Shown here: in pieces, positions 17,876 to 27,899 of the stretch
How positions within the stretch are numbered: the first letter of the stretch is position 1
How the letters are laid out: each line of letters starts with the position of its first letter
Assembly (NCBI GenBank): GCA_963792075.1
Contig: CAWBUW010000009.1
Span: forward strand, 124,001 to 188,000
DNA: 64,000 nt
Direction: 5' to 3'
Origin: CAWBUW01 sp963792075
Lineage (GTDB): Bacteria > Chloroflexota > Anaerolineae > Anaerolineales > UBA4823
Translations under genes and position numbers: made by a program
The notes under the pieces: model-generated
The model's database searches: none
Seen by the model: only the letters and a program-made list of their open reading frames with translations
What the model was told of the DNA's origin: nothing

Positions 17876-20800
17876 ATGACCGCTATAGCAAGGTTACAAA
17901 TTTCCTGTTTAGGCTCTTTCCAGGCGACCCTGGATGGTGATCCAATTAGAAATTTTGGCACGGATAAAGTTCGGGGCCTATTGATTTATTTGGTTCTCGA
18001 GGCAGACCGGGCACACAGCCGCGAATTCCTGGCCAGCCTGTTCTGGCCTGAGCTACCGGGGAACAAAGCGCAGCATAATTTCCGCCAGGCGCTCGCCACC
18101 CTGCGTAAAGCTCTCAAGATGGACGAGAATGAGACTCCCGAGGAGAAGCAACCCTATCTCCTGATCTCCCGCAATGCAGTCCAATTTAATCTCCAAAGCG
18201 ATCACTGGCTGGATGTGAAATTATTCACCCACCTCCTCGATCGCGCCCTGATCTATCATCAGCGCCAAACCACCTCGAGTTGAGTCAATATCCGCCATGT
18301 TCACCAAGCGATGGATTTATACCGAGGTCACCTGCTGGATGGGTTATTGTTAGACAGCAACCCACTCTTCGATGAATGGCTCACCATACTCCGCGAAGCG
18401 TTAACCAGCCGGGCCTTGATTGCCCTCAACCTGCTGATTGGATATTACGAGCGGCGGGGCAATTACCATTTAGCCCGCCAATGCGCCAACCAAATGGTCA
18501 CTTTAGCCCCCTGGGAAGAGTCTGCGCGCCATGAGTTGATGCGCTTGTTAGCCCAGGATGGCCAGTGGAGTGCAGCCGCGGCACAATATCACGCTTGCCG
18601 TCGTTATCTCATGGATGAATTGGCTTTAGAACCATCCCAGGAGATGACCCGTTTATTCGAAAAAATCCGCAGCCTGGCTGCACAAAATCAGTTATTACCA
18701 CCCCGGATACCTATCTGCCCTAACAACTTGCCCCGCATTGCCATGCCTTTTGTCGGCAGGGAAAACGAATTAGACATGCTCATAGAGCTGCTCTCCGAAC
18801 CAAATTGCCGGTTAATCACCCTGCTTGGCCCAGGAGGTATTGGCAAAACGCGTTTGGCGCTGGAGGTCGCGAACCAACAATTAGGCATATTCCAAGATGG
18901 TGTCTTTTTTGTTCAATTGGATTCTGCTCAAATTAGCAGCCAGGTAATCGCCCTCATTGGGAATGCGCTGGAATTATCTTTCCCTGAACAGCAACAACCC
19001 GTCCAGTGGTTACTCCAATTTCTCCGGCAAAAGAACATTTTATTAGTATTGGATGGAGTGGAACATGTGGCCAAACCTACCGAACAGGTTTTGTCCGAGA
19101 TTTTACCTGCCTTGCCAAACCTCGTCGTGCTGGTCACCAGCCAAGAAAAACTCAACTTGCACGAAGAACAAGTTTATGAAGTAGATGGCCTGGTTTACCC
19201 TAAAGAAGAAATAAGCCTGACCACCGCAGAAGCAAGCCAATATGATGCCATGATATTGTTCCTGGAACGAGTGCAGCAAGTAAAACGCGATTTTGATCCT
19301 TCCTCCCATACGTTAAAAGCGATCGCTAAAATTTGCCAAATCCTGGATGGCCATCCGCTAGGGATTGAATTAGCAGCGGCGGCAGTATGGTCTCGGTCTT
19401 GTCAGGAAATCGCTGGCGAGCTTGCCGAGAACCTGGATACGCTCACCTCCGAAAAGATAAATGTACCGGAACGTCATCGCAGTCTGCGGGCTGTTTTCGA
19501 TCATTCCTATTCATTACTCACTTCAGAAGAAAAGAGCTCATTCTTATCTTTGGGGCTTTTCAAAAGTAGTTTTGACCAAACTGCCGTCAAAGCAATCGCA
19601 GGGATTGACTGGAATACCCTGGCTGCATTTCTGGACAAGTCTTTGCTTCGTAGAGATGAATTTGGGCGATACCAAATGCACGATCTCATCCGCTCATTCA
19701 CCCTGGAGATCCTGATCGGGCGGACTGAGCAAATCGATCGAGTTCGGGGGCAGCATATTCGTTACTATTCTGAATTTATACAACGCAGAGCTGAGGAATT
19801 AAGCGGAGCTGGACAACAGAATGCAATCTTCGATCTTGCCTTAGAAATTGATAACTGGCAGCAAGCCTGCCTTTGGGCTGCTCAGTTAAATCTTAGTACC
19901 GAGATTGACCTGTGTTTAGACACAATCTATTATTACTTCGAAATCCACAGCCGTTTCCAAGAAGGCATACAACTGTTTGGAAAAATCATCAGCCTTCTTG
20001 ACTGCACTTCGCACCCCAAGCTACATGCTCGTTTATTAGCACGACAAGCCGCCCATTATTATCGGATAGCAAGCTATGATCTGGCAGAGATAAATCTTAT
20101 CCAAGCCATGGAAATTCTTGACGAAAGTGAAGATCTGGCCGAATTCGCTTTTTGTCTGGTCAAGCAAGCCAGTATTGCCAGCCGCCGCGGCGAATTTTCG
20201 CAAGCGAAATCTCTGGCAGAAAAAAGCTTGCGGCTGGCGCAGGAAGTTGGCGAATTCAGGGTTATTGGCGCCGCTCAGTACCTGCTAGGTTTAATTCTTT
20301 ACCGGGCGGGGAATGCCCGTGAAGCCCAATCGTTTTTGCAGGCCAGCCAGGAAGCCAGTCAGGTAAACGGCGACAAACGCCTGTGGGGAGAGGCTGCTAA
20401 CCTGCTCGGAGATATTGCGTGTCACGAGGGGGATTTTGAGCTGGCAAAGCAGCTCTTCGAGGAAAACTTGATCCTCTACCAGGCATTGGGCGACAAGCTA
20501 AATATGACTGTCGTACTAAATAACCTGGGAACAATTTGGCATATTCAGAAGGACTACGCAAAGGCTGAACAAGCTTATCAGCGTAGCCTGGCAATCGCTC
20601 GCGAAATTGGAGATCAAACTCAACAAGCTATCGAACTGAGCAACCTGGGAGAGCTGGCCCAGATCCAGGGATTCTACCAACTTGCCCGCCAACATTATGA
20701 GCAAGGATTGAGAATTGGCCAATTAACAAACAGCATCTGGGTCGTGATGGCTTGCTTGAATAACCTGGGTGAAGTTTCCTGCACGTTACAGGAATTCTCA

Positions 20801-21106
20801 CAGGCGAAATTATTCTTGAGCCAGGCACTGAAGACCGCTCAGGAAACACAGACTACTACCATGTTGATCAAAGTGCTGGTTAACCTGGGTGAATATTTTT
20901 GGAAAACGGACCAGGCAAGCCTGGCAGCCGAAATTTGGGAGGTTGCTCGTCACCATCCTGCTTGCGAATTGGATATCAGGAACCGGGCCAATGCCTACAT
21001 GGTCAGAATTGCACTTCCTGTTCAGAAGGTCGAAACCCGCTCACTGGAAGAGCTTCTTCAATTATCTTTTGCCACCTTGAACACATCGTCCAAGGAAGAA
21101 AATTAA
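17876..21106 (+). CDS. SARP-type regulator: BTAD, NB-ARC ATPase and TPR domains, with an in-frame TGA
   Basis: An N-terminal winged-helix domain (ARLQISCLGSFQ, FWPELPGNKAQHNFRQALATLRKAL) is followed by a bacterial transcriptional activation domain (MDLYRGHLLDGLL to DELALEPSQEMTRLFEKI), an NB-ARC ATPase with Walker A GPGGIGKTRLALE near residue 325, and a TPR superhelix in the last 400 residues. Such proteins are ATP-dependent activators in the cytoplasm. A TGA at 18281-18283 interrupts the frame between wHTH and BTAD, while the sequence on both sides stays in one frame (TTSS-stop-VNIRHVHQAMDL). It is either a point error, a recent nonsense mutation or a read-through site. The last four codons and the stop (KEEN-stop) are supplied by a palindromic repeat. 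Targets are unknown; the divergent lipoprotein is a candidate. Confidence 0.85.
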
Positions 21107-21160
21107 TACGTACCTGTGGGGGTTGAACTTCGCACCACCCCCACAGGTACGTATATTCGT
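21092..21160. repeat. ATACGTAC-family palindrome copy 2
   Basis: 18-nt arms (21106-21123 and 21137-21154) flank a 13-nt interior. The left flank AAGGAAGAAAATTAATACG is identical to copy 1. The inner stem is damaged on one side compared with copies 1 and 3. It overlaps the end of the regulator gene and runs to 5 bp before the ABC ATPase stop, between convergent genes. Confidence 0.8.
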
Positions 21161-21164
21161 CTCA

Positions 21165-21993
21165 TCACGTGGTCTGGGTCAACAGCTCCCGCAGCACTTC
21201 CAACTGCTCCGGGGCTAAGCTGACCCCGACCAGCGCGGGTTGCTCGCCAGCCGCCAGGCTCTGGCCTAACCCGGAATGCCGCCACATCTTGAGGTCTTCC
21301 TCCAGCGGAGAGCCGATCAAATCCTCCCGGGCAATCTTGCCGTCCCGCATGACAAGCACACGCTGGGTCTGGCGGGCAACAGCCGGATCGTGGGTCACAA
21401 CGATGAAGGTTGTGCCTTGCGAACGGTTGAGCTGCTTGAGCAGATCCATGATCTCTTGCCCCGCCACGGTGTCCAGGCTGCCCGTCGGCTCATCGGCCAG
21501 CACTAAAGGCGGGTTGTTGGCCAGGGCCCGCGCCACGGCGACGCGCTGGCGCTGCCCGCCGGAAAGCTGGTTGGGCAGGTGCCGCATGCGGTCCGCCAGC
21601 CCCACCAGCTCCAGCAGCTCCTGGGCGCGCTTGCGCCGTGCCCCGGCCCCCACGTGCCCGATCATGGGCACTTCGACATTCTCCATGGCGGTCATGGTGG
21701 GCAAGCAGGTTGTGCAGTTGGAACAAGAACCCCACCGTATGGGCGCGGAACTCATCCTTGCTCTTGATCTGCGCCAGGTCCTGGCCCTGGATGAATACCT
21801 GCCCAGAGCTGGGCTCATCCAGCGCGCCGATCATATTCAAGAGCGTGCTCTTGCCGCTACCGCTGGGTCCCATGACCGCGATCACATCTCCGGGGGATAC
21901 GGTTAGATTCACTCCATCCAAAGCGTGGATCTCTTCCCCATCGCCGTAGATGCGGGTCAGGTCGCGTGTCTCTACCATCCAATTCTCAAGCAT
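21165..21993 (-). CDS. ABC transporter ATPase (LolD/MacB type) with a single-base frameshift
   Basis: The first part encodes Walker A GPSGSGKSTLLNMIG and the Q-loop region FLFQLHNLL. The second frame continues with PTMTAMENVEVPMIG, the signature LSGGQRQRVAVARAL, Walker B VLADEPTGSLD and the H-loop VVTHD. Removing one base at 21703 joins them as QLHNLLPTMTAMENV, the usual family sequence, giving 275 residues. The C-terminal 40 residues extend beyond the usual domain. It is the last gene of a permease-adaptor-ATPase operon; GGAG stands seven bases before the ATG. It would energise export across the membrane of a peptide, lipid or small toxic compound. Confidence 0.9.
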
Positions 21994-22002
21994 GGTGGTC
22001 TC

Positions 22003-23181
22003 CTACTCCCCTGCTTCGATATCCACAAAAGCGGTCATGCCCCAGCGGAGCGCTTCAGGGAGTTCATGCAGCCCAATCACGACGGTATAATTCACACCTG
22101 AACCCTCGGCGGCTTGCAATCCGATGCGCTCTATCTTCCCGCTCACGGTGAGGTCGGGCAGCGCGTCGAAGGTGACGGTCACGCTGTCGCCAACCGACAG
22201 CCGCGCCGCATCGATCTCATTCACGTCCGTGGTTTCGACGTAGAGCGTGGCCAAATCTGCCAATGTGACCGCCTCGCTGGCAGGCGTCACCCATTCGCCC
22301 GCTCTTAACGACAGGCGCGTTACGGTGCCGGGGAAAGGCGCACGCAGCTCCAGGTCGGCCAGAGCCGCTTCGGCGCCAGTCACCTGCGCCTGCGCATTGG
22401 TCATGCGGGCCTGCAGGACGCGCAGCTCTTCCTCGTCTGCGCCCTTTTCAGTCCGCCCGACCTGCGACTGCGCCTGATCCAGGCGCGCCTGCGCCAGCGC
22501 GACGGCCTGCTCGGCCTGGGTCTTTTCCAGCTCCAGCTCTTCCTGCTTGCGCAGTTTCTCGTCGTAATCGTGCTGGGCATCTTCCAAACGAGTCTCGTAA
22601 GATTTGCGCGTGCTGTTTTCAGGGTCGAAATCCTTGTAGGGGTCAAAATCGTCCTGGGCTGTTTTCAACCGGTCGTGCGAGTCCACCACGTCCTGGCGTA
22701 AGCGGTCTACGTCCTGCTCGTATGCATCTTCGGTATAAGGTTCCAGCTTCCGCTGTGCAGCGATCAGGTCCAGCCGCGCTTGAAGGACAGCCTGCTGTGC
22801 CGTTGCGGACTGGACAGCAGCCGCCCGGTTCAAGGCGTCCAACGCCTGCTGCGCCTGAACCAGCTCAGAACGGGCCGCTTCCAGCTTGGCCTGGGCCGCA
22901 GCATTTCCATCCAGCTTCACCAAAACCTGGCCGGTAGCCACTCGATCCCCTTCCGCTACCAGCACTTCCAACACTCTCCCGGATGTGCCCGGGTTGAGCG
23001 CTGCCCATTTGTGCGGCACCACCTCCCCTGTGGCGCTTACCAGCCCAGGCCGGGTATCCACAGCCTCCACGTTTGGCGCTGTCTCGGTTGGCTGCGCCAG
23101 TGCATCACAGCCACCCAACAGCACGGCGAGCATGATTAACAGGATTGCTATTCCCAAGATTTTTGTCCACCTTGTTTCCAT
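22003..23181 (-). CDS. MacA/HlyD-type adaptor lipoprotein of the ABC exporter
   Basis: 392 residues. The ATG at 23181 has GGAGG ten bases upstream and starts a lipoprotein signal (IMLAVLLGGCD); a longer frame would run back into the neighbouring palindrome. A lipoyl/biotinyl-like half-domain (GTSGRVLEVLVAEGDRVATGQVLVKLDG) is followed by a long coiled coil (about 95-255) and the returning half-domain (LRAPFPGTVTRLSLRAGEWV), then a β-barrel. This is the periplasmic or extracellular connector of tripartite MacAB-like systems. Adaptors also occur in cells without a classical outer membrane. It lies 9 bp upstream of the ATPase. Confidence 0.9.
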   Translation of the reverse strand: METRWTKILGIAILLIMLAVLLGGCDALAQPTETAPNVEAVDTRPGLVSATGEVVPHKWAALNPGTSGRVLEVLVAEGDRVATGQVLVKLDGNAAAQAKLEAARSELVQAQQALDALNRAAAVQSATAQQAVLQARLDLIAAQRKLEPYTEDAYEQDVDRLRQDVVDSHDRLKTAQDDFDPYKDFDPENSTRKSYETRLEDAQHDYDEKLRKQEELELEKTQAEQAVALAQARLDQAQSQVGRTEKGADEEELRVLQARMTNAQAQVTGAEAALADLELRAPFPGTVTRLSLRAGEWVTPASEAVTLADLATLYVETTDVNEIDAARLSVGDSVTVTFDALPDLTVSGKIERIGLQAAEGSGVNYTVVIGLHELPEALRWGMTAFVDIEAGE

Positions 23182-23205
23182 GACCAACCTCCGTCCAAAG
23201 ATTCT

Positions 23206-23250
23206 GCACAGTCGAGGGTGTGGTGTGTAACACCACACCCTCGACTGTGC
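23206..23250. repeat. 21-bp-arm palindrome inside the ABC operon
   Basis: Perfect 21-nt arms around GTA. It fills the gap between permease stop (23255) and adaptor start (23181), both on the minus strand, so it interrupts an apparent operon and may set transcript ratios. Confidence 0.85.
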
Positions 23251-23254
23251 AAAT

Positions 23255-25504
23255 TTATTCATACCTCAATGCCTCTACCGGTGAAAGGCGCGTGGCGCGG
23301 TAAGCCGGGTACAGCCCACCCAGGATGCCCAACATCAGGGCGATACCGATGGCACGCGCATAAATATCCCAGTCCCAAACCGGGCGTACCATGGATGCCA
23401 CCAGGGGCTGCAGCGCGGCCAATCCCAGCAGGCCAAAAGCGATCGCAATTCCCAGCAAGCCGCCCAAGAGGCCCAGGATGGCCAACTCTTGCAAGATCAA
23501 TCCCAAGACGGCCCGCCGCGGCCAACCCAGCGCGCGCAGCACGCCAATCTCGCGTGTCCTTTCGAATACGGACATCAACATCGTGTTCAAGACGCCAACG
23601 CCGCCGATCAGGATGGTCAAGAAAGAAATCCCGTCCACCATCTGGCGCGAGGTTTGCATATCCGGCGTTTGTTCGGCAAATTCGCTGGCCAAAGCGGCAT
23701 GCGTTCCGGGAAACGAGGTATTAATTCGCTCCGCCAGAGCCGCCGCCCCTGCGGGATCTACCATTTGGACGCCATACATGCTGACCTTGCGCGGCCGCCC
23801 GGCAAAAACCTGCGCGTCGCGCAGCGACATTACCCCGCCCATCTCCTCCCAGGCAATCCGGCTTTCGTAGATGCCCACGATGCGGAAGCGTACCCCGCTC
23901 AAATCAATGCTATCCCCAGGACGCTTGTTTAAGGCCTCCGCCATAAAATTCCCCAGCAGGATCTGGTGGCTTCCGCTCAAAGGTTTCCCCTCGGTAATCT
24001 TGAAGCGCTGGATGGCAAAACCATTGGGTTCGTATCCCTCGACCAGGAAGAAGCCGACGGCTTCAGGCATCAGGATGCCGGTAATAATCATGCCATCCAC
24101 GTCGCGCACCTCGGGCATGGCAGCGATCTTGGCGCCAATACGCTCATCGATGGCGCTCATGGTCGTATCCACCACATCTGCCTGGCGCACCATGACCTGA
24201 GCATTGGCGCCCAGGGCCATTTCCTCGAAATCTTTGACAAAACCACGCGTCATCGCTTCCAGCGCGATCATGGCGCCCACGATCATACTGATCGCAGCCA
24301 GGGTAAGCAGGGTGCGCGTGGTACGCTGCCATAAGCTTTGGATGGCCATGCCGCCAAAAGGCAGGCGGTGGATCTTGCCGGTTGAGCTGCCCCCTTCATA
24401 GCGCAAGGCTTCCACGGGCAGCAGCCGGGCGGCTCTCCAGGCAGGATACAGCCCTCCCATCAGGCCCAACAGCAGCACCAGCAGCATTGCCTGCACGATG
24501 TTGGCCGAATCGAACCTCACCGAGGCCGAGCTGATAAATACCGTCACATCCTTCAACAACCACAGCAGCAGCCACCCCAACCCAATGCCCAGGAACCCGC
24601 CTGCCAGGCAAACTCCGATCGCTTCTCCCAGGATCATCCCCAACACCCTGCGGGCGCTCCAACCCACGGCGCGCAGCACCCCAATCTCGCGCGTCCTTTC
24701 GTTGACCGCCATGAGCTGGGAGTTCATCATCCCCACGCCGCCGATCACAATCGCTAAGCCGCCCACCACCCAGACAAAGCCGCGCAAGAAATCTTCCATC
24801 ACCTGCTTGTCTTCTAATTCTTTGGCGCCTGAAAGGTCCAGCTCCGGCCATTGATGCCCCACCCGGTTCTTGAACCTCTCGGTCAGGGAGGGAGATTTCA
24901 ATTTGATGTAAAACAAGCTGACCTGGTTGGGTTTGCCCACCAGGTCCTGCGCATCTGCCACGCGCAGCAGAGCTGCCGAGTCCTCAAACGCCCCGCCTGT
25001 CTCATAGATACCGATGACCCTGTACAGCGTGGAGCCCAGGCGCACCGAGTCGCCTACCGTCTTGTCCAACAATTCTGAAGCGGCTGAGCCTAATAAGACG
25101 GGTTTTCCGCGCGTATGCGCCGCTTCCTTGCTGTACAACCCGACGCCCTGGAGGATGGGGAAGCGCTCCAAGGCAAAGCTGTTTTCGGGGTAACCGAAAA
25201 CGACGAAGAAAGGCTGGCTCTCCGCATAGGTGAAGCCCTGGATCATACTGCTGATTGCCTTCACCTCAGGCATCAGGCGCAGGTCCTCTTCCACCTTCTC
25301 ATCCACCGAGCTGTAGCTGATGTCGAAGGCGCTGGGCTGGCTGAGCACCAGATCCGCCTGGCTGCCGGAGATGATCGACCCGTAACCCGATTGCAGTCCA
25401 TCTGCCAGGGCTCCGATGGTGATTATGGCTGCCACACCGAGCGCAATGCCCAGAACTGTGAGAAATGTACGCGCTCTGCGCCGGGTCAGGTTTTTGAGTA
25501 TCAT
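23255..25504 (-). CDS. ABC exporter permease with two FtsX/MacB units
   Basis: 749 residues made of two similar halves. Each half has an N-terminal transmembrane helix, an extracytoplasmic MacB_PCD-like domain and a three-helix FtsX segment. The repeated cytoplasmic signature is RTREIGVLRAVGW (about 270) and RTREIGVLRALGW (about 650), and each half ends YPAWRAARLLPVEALRYE or YPAYRATRLSPVEALRYE. The fused architecture means one polypeptide supplies both permease halves that MacB-type systems make as a dimer. GGAGG stands ten bases before the ATG. It is the first gene of the operon permease-adaptor-ATPase. The substrate is unknown. Confidence 0.92.
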   Translation of the reverse strand: MILKNLTRRRARTFLTVLGIALGVAAIITIGALADGLQSGYGSIISGSQADLVLSQPSAFDISYSSVDEKVEEDLRLMPEVKAISSMIQGFTYAESQPFFVVFGYPENSFALERFPILQGVGLYSKEAAHTRGKPVLLGSAASELLDKTVGDSVRLGSTLYRVIGIYETGGAFEDSAALLRVADAQDLVGKPNQVSLFYIKLKSPSLTERFKNRVGHQWPELDLSGAKELEDKQVMEDFLRGFVWVVGGLAIVIGGVGMMNSQLMAVNERTREIGVLRAVGWSARRVLGMILGEAIGVCLAGGFLGIGLGWLLLWLLKDVTVFISSASVRFDSANIVQAMLLVLLLGLMGGLYPAWRAARLLPVEALRYEGGSSTGKIHRLPFGGMAIQSLWQRTTRTLLTLAAISMIVGAMIALEAMTRGFVKDFEEMALGANAQVMVRQADVVDTTMSAIDERIGAKIAAMPEVRDVDGMIITGILMPEAVGFFLVEGYEPNGFAIQRFKITEGKPLSGSHQILLGNFMAEALNKRPGDSIDLSGVRFRIVGIYESRIAWEEMGGVMSLRDAQVFAGRPRKVSMYGVQMVDPAGAAALAERINTSFPGTHAALASEFAEQTPDMQTSRQMVDGISFLTILIGGVGVLNTMLMSVFERTREIGVLRALGWPRRAVLGLILQELAILGLLGGLLGIAIAFGLLGLAALQPLVASMVRPVWDWDIYARAIGIALMLGILGGLYPAYRATRLSPVEALRYE

Positions 25505-25582
25505 TGCGGGCCTCCGTGCTTTTCTTCACACACTTCTATTCATCATAGGTCGTTCAAGTCTTTTGTCAAGTCCCAAATGAAT

Positions 25583-25625
25583 TGAATACATGCGTGGGCT
25601 GCGTCGCAGCCCACGCATGTATTCA
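25583..25625. repeat. 20-bp-arm palindrome in a divergent intergenic region
   Basis: Perfect 20-nt arms around GTC. It lies between the divergently transcribed permease and nucleotidyltransferase genes, so it does not follow any gene and is unlikely to serve as a simple terminator. Confidence 0.85.
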
Positions 25626-25650
25626 GCCTCAATCCCTCTTTTCGATAGAG

Positions 25651-25656
25651 TATAAT
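25651..25656 (+). promoter_or_regulatory. TATAAT -10 box six bases before a start codon
   Basis: Perfect TATAAT, six bases before the ATG at 25663, without a Shine-Dalgarno sequence. A -35 element is not evident. It suggests leaderless expression of the MNT gene. Confidence 0.5.
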
Positions 25657-25662
25657 AATCCT

Positions 25663-26043
25663 ATGGATGTTCTACCGCTGGAATGGGTCGAGAGAGTTCA
25701 TGTGCAACCGACCGGTTTTGCACCTGTGACGGTCGGACTATTAAAAAGTATCGTCCAGAGGATTGTAGCCGGCGTGGGACCTCAAAAGATTATCCTCTTT
25801 GGTTCATATGCTTATGGAAATCCATCGCCTGACAGTGATTTGGATATTCTGGTGATTATGAACACCCAAGAGCGTCCAGCCGAACGTGTGTTAGCGGTCT
25901 CACGTTTGCTACGCCCGCGCCAATTTCCGATGGATATTCTGGTCAGAACACCCGATGAGATCAAAGCAGCAGTAGAGCAGAATGAGTTGTTTATCCAGGA
26001 AATTCTCTCCCGAGGCAAAGTGCTTTATGAACAGCACAAGTGA
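25663..26043 (+). CDS. MNT-type nucleotidyltransferase (orphaned antitoxin)
   Basis: 126 residues with the minimal nucleotidyltransferase signature GSYAYGNPSPDSDLDILVI (GSx10DxD). Proteins of this size are normally the antitoxin half of MNT/HEPN pairs, in which MNT inactivates the HEPN RNase by nucleotidylation. The start is the ATG behind the TATAAT box, not the upstream ATG inside the palindrome. The partner begins in the overlapping frame at 26027 but is cut off after about 18 recognisable residues. The MNT protein itself looks intact. Confidence 0.85.
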   Translation: MDVLPLEWVERVHVQPTGFAPVTVGLLKSIVQRIVAGVGPQKIILFGSYAYGNPSPDSDLDILVIMNTQERPAERVLAVSRLLRPRQFPMDILVRTPDEIKAAVEQNELFIQEILSRGKVLYEQHK

Positions 26044-26107
26044 TTTACTTGAATGGGTAAATCGGGCGGAAGAGGATTCATCATGCAAAATCCAACCTTC
26101 CAACTGA
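26027..26107 (+). pseudogene. HEPN partner, truncated to its first helix
   Basis: An ATG overlapping the MNT stop by 17 bp opens MNSTSDLLEWVNRAEED, the usual first helix of HEPN proteins that follow MNT genes. After this the frame runs into the ribosome-binding site and start of the DUF885 gene and stops at 26105. The rest of the HEPN domain, including the Rx4-6H RNase motif, is absent, so the toxin has been deleted. Confidence 0.6.
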
Positions 26108-27777
26108 ACACCTTGATCGCGGATGCCTGGGAATACCGCCAGCGCGCCAACCCAATCGCAGCCACTTTTTGCGGCGATCACCGTTACGACGATCGCCTGC
26201 CGGAAATTTCCCCGGCTGCGTTGGAGGCCGAATATGCGCAGACGCTGTCCTACCAGGCGCAGCTCCAGGCGGTAGACCGCCAGGCCCTCTCCCCCGCAGA
26301 CCAGCTCAATTACGATTGCTTCGCCCACGAGCTGGATATCCAGACCGGCAGCCAGCGCTTCGGGGTCAACTGGATGCCCTTCACGCGCCTGTCCGGACCG
26401 CAGTATTTCCTGCCCGACCTGGTGGAAGTGACGCCTTTCACCAGTGGGCAAGATTATGAAGCCTATCTCACTCGCCTGGCCGGATTCCGCAAGTTAGCCC
26501 AGGGCTACATCTCGATAATGCGCGAGGGAATCCGCCGCGGGTATACCCTTCCGCATGCTGCGCTGCAAGGCATTGAAGCCTCTTTCCAGGCGCACATCAC
26601 CCAGGACTCGGCGGACAGCCTGTACTACCGTCCTTTCAAAAACATACCTGCGCATGTTGGGGCCGCCCAGGCAGAAAAGATGCGCCAGGCCGCCCGGCAG
26701 GCCATCCTGGCTTCGGTCATCCCCGCCCACCAGGATTGGCTGGCGTTTATGCAAAGTGAATACCTGCCCGCGGCCCGGCAGGAGATCGCCGCCAGCCACC
26801 TGCCCGATGGCGAGCAATACTATGCGCATTCGGTGCGGCGTTATACATCCCTGGCGGTCAGCCCGAGCGAAGTCTTCGAGACCGGCATGGCCGAAGTCCA
26901 GCGCATCCGCAGCGAGATGCTCACCCTGATCGAAAAAACCGGCTTCCGGGGCAGCTTCCACGAGTTCCTGGCTTACTTGCGCACTGAACCGCGCTTTTAC
27001 GTCGCTTCCCCCGAGGCATTATTAAAAGAAGCCGCATTCATCTTGAAGCGCATGGATGGCGAGCTGCCGCGCCTGTTCAAGCTGCTCCCCCGCACTCCCT
27101 ATGGCATCCGCCAGATCCCGGACTTCCTGGCCCCCCGTTCTACTACCGCGTACTACTTCCCCACCACAGGGGATGGCAAGACGGCCGGGTACTTCTACGT
27201 CAATACCTATGATCTAAAAAGCCGCCCGCTGTATGAATATGAAGCGCTGTCTTTCCACGAAGCCGTCCCCGGCCACCACCTGCAGCTCGCCCTGCAGATG
27301 GAGCTGGACCTGCCCAACTTCCGCCGCTTTGGCAACTCGACTGCCTTCGTAGAGGGCTGGGCCCTCTATGCGGAACGCCTGGGGCTGGAGGCCGGTTTCT
27401 ACACCGATCTCTACAGCGACTTTGGCCGCCTGACCTTCGAGATGTGGCGCGCGGCGCGCCTGGTGGTCGACCCGGGCATGCACGCACTGGGCTGGTCGCG
27501 CCAGCACGCCATCGACTTCATGTCCGAAAACACCGCCCTGGCCCAGCTCAACATCGCCAACGAGGTAGACCGCTACATCGCCTGGCCTGGCCAGGCCCTG
27601 GCGTACAAGATGGGCGAGCTGGCCATCCGCCGCTTGCGGGGACAGGCTGAAGCCGCCTTCGGCGGGGGCTTTGACCTGCGCGAGTTCCACAAGGTCGTGC
27701 TCGAAGACGGCGGTGTGCCCCTGTCCGCACTGGAAAACAAGGTCCAGAGTTGGATAAAGAACGCCGGAGCCCTATGA
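26083..27777 (+). CDS. DUF885 family putative metallopeptidase
   Basis: 564 residues, start set by AAGAGG upstream of ATG 26083. The DUF885 hallmark HEAVPGHHLQ stands at about 392, followed by FVEGWALYAERLG; these His and Glu residues would bind zinc, as in HExxH-type enzymes with an altered spacing. N-terminal helical region and a C-terminal ALAYKMGELAIRRLR segment are typical. No signal peptide is seen, so it acts in the cytoplasm, presumably on short peptides. The MFS transporter gene follows within 107 bp. The family is poorly characterised. Confidence 0.85.
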   Translation: MQNPTFQLNTLIADAWEYRQRANPIAATFCGDHRYDDRLPEISPAALEAEYAQTLSYQAQLQAVDRQALSPADQLNYDCFAHELDIQTGSQRFGVNWMPFTRLSGPQYFLPDLVEVTPFTSGQDYEAYLTRLAGFRKLAQGYISIMREGIRRGYTLPHAALQGIEASFQAHITQDSADSLYYRPFKNIPAHVGAAQAEKMRQAARQAILASVIPAHQDWLAFMQSEYLPAARQEIAASHLPDGEQYYAHSVRRYTSLAVSPSEVFETGMAEVQRIRSEMLTLIEKTGFRGSFHEFLAYLRTEPRFYVASPEALLKEAAFILKRMDGELPRLFKLLPRTPYGIRQIPDFLAPRSTTAYYFPTTGDGKTAGYFYVNTYDLKSRPLYEYEALSFHEAVPGHHLQLALQMELDLPNFRRFGNSTAFVEGWALYAERLGLEAGFYTDLYSDFGRLTFEMWRAARLVVDPGMHALGWSRQHAIDFMSENTALAQLNIANEVDRYIAWPGQALAYKMGELAIRRLRGQAEAAFGGGFDLREFHKVVLEDGGVPLSALENKVQSWIKNAGAL

Positions 27778-27899
27778 AATTCTTCTCCTGGTTCCGAAAA
27801 GAAAATGCCGCTTCCCGGCCCCTGCAGCCCCTGCAAGCCAGCACCGCGTTTGCCCTGCCTCTACCCCTCCCTGAAAGCTGCCTATGTCCCCTCGCCTGA
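27774..27899 (+). CDS. 41-codon reading frame between two coupled genes
   Basis: An ATG overlaps the DUF885 stop (ATGA) and opens MKFFSWFRKENAASRPLQ..., ending 16 bp inside the MFS gene. The amphipathic start is protein-like and the overlaps at both ends suggest translational coupling, but the rest is low-complexity and it may be chance. Confidence 0.25.
   Translation: MKFFSWFRKENAASRPLQPLQASTAFALPLPLPESCLCPLA

Noticed and set aside
23206..23262. Adaptor gene start at 23262
   Set aside because: That frame begins inside a palindrome; ATG 23181 has a strong ribosome-binding site and a proper lipoprotein signal.
25663..26107. Functional MNT/HEPN toxin-antitoxin pair
   Set aside because: The HEPN frame stops after 26 codons, of which about 18 resemble HEPN; the RNase motif is absent.
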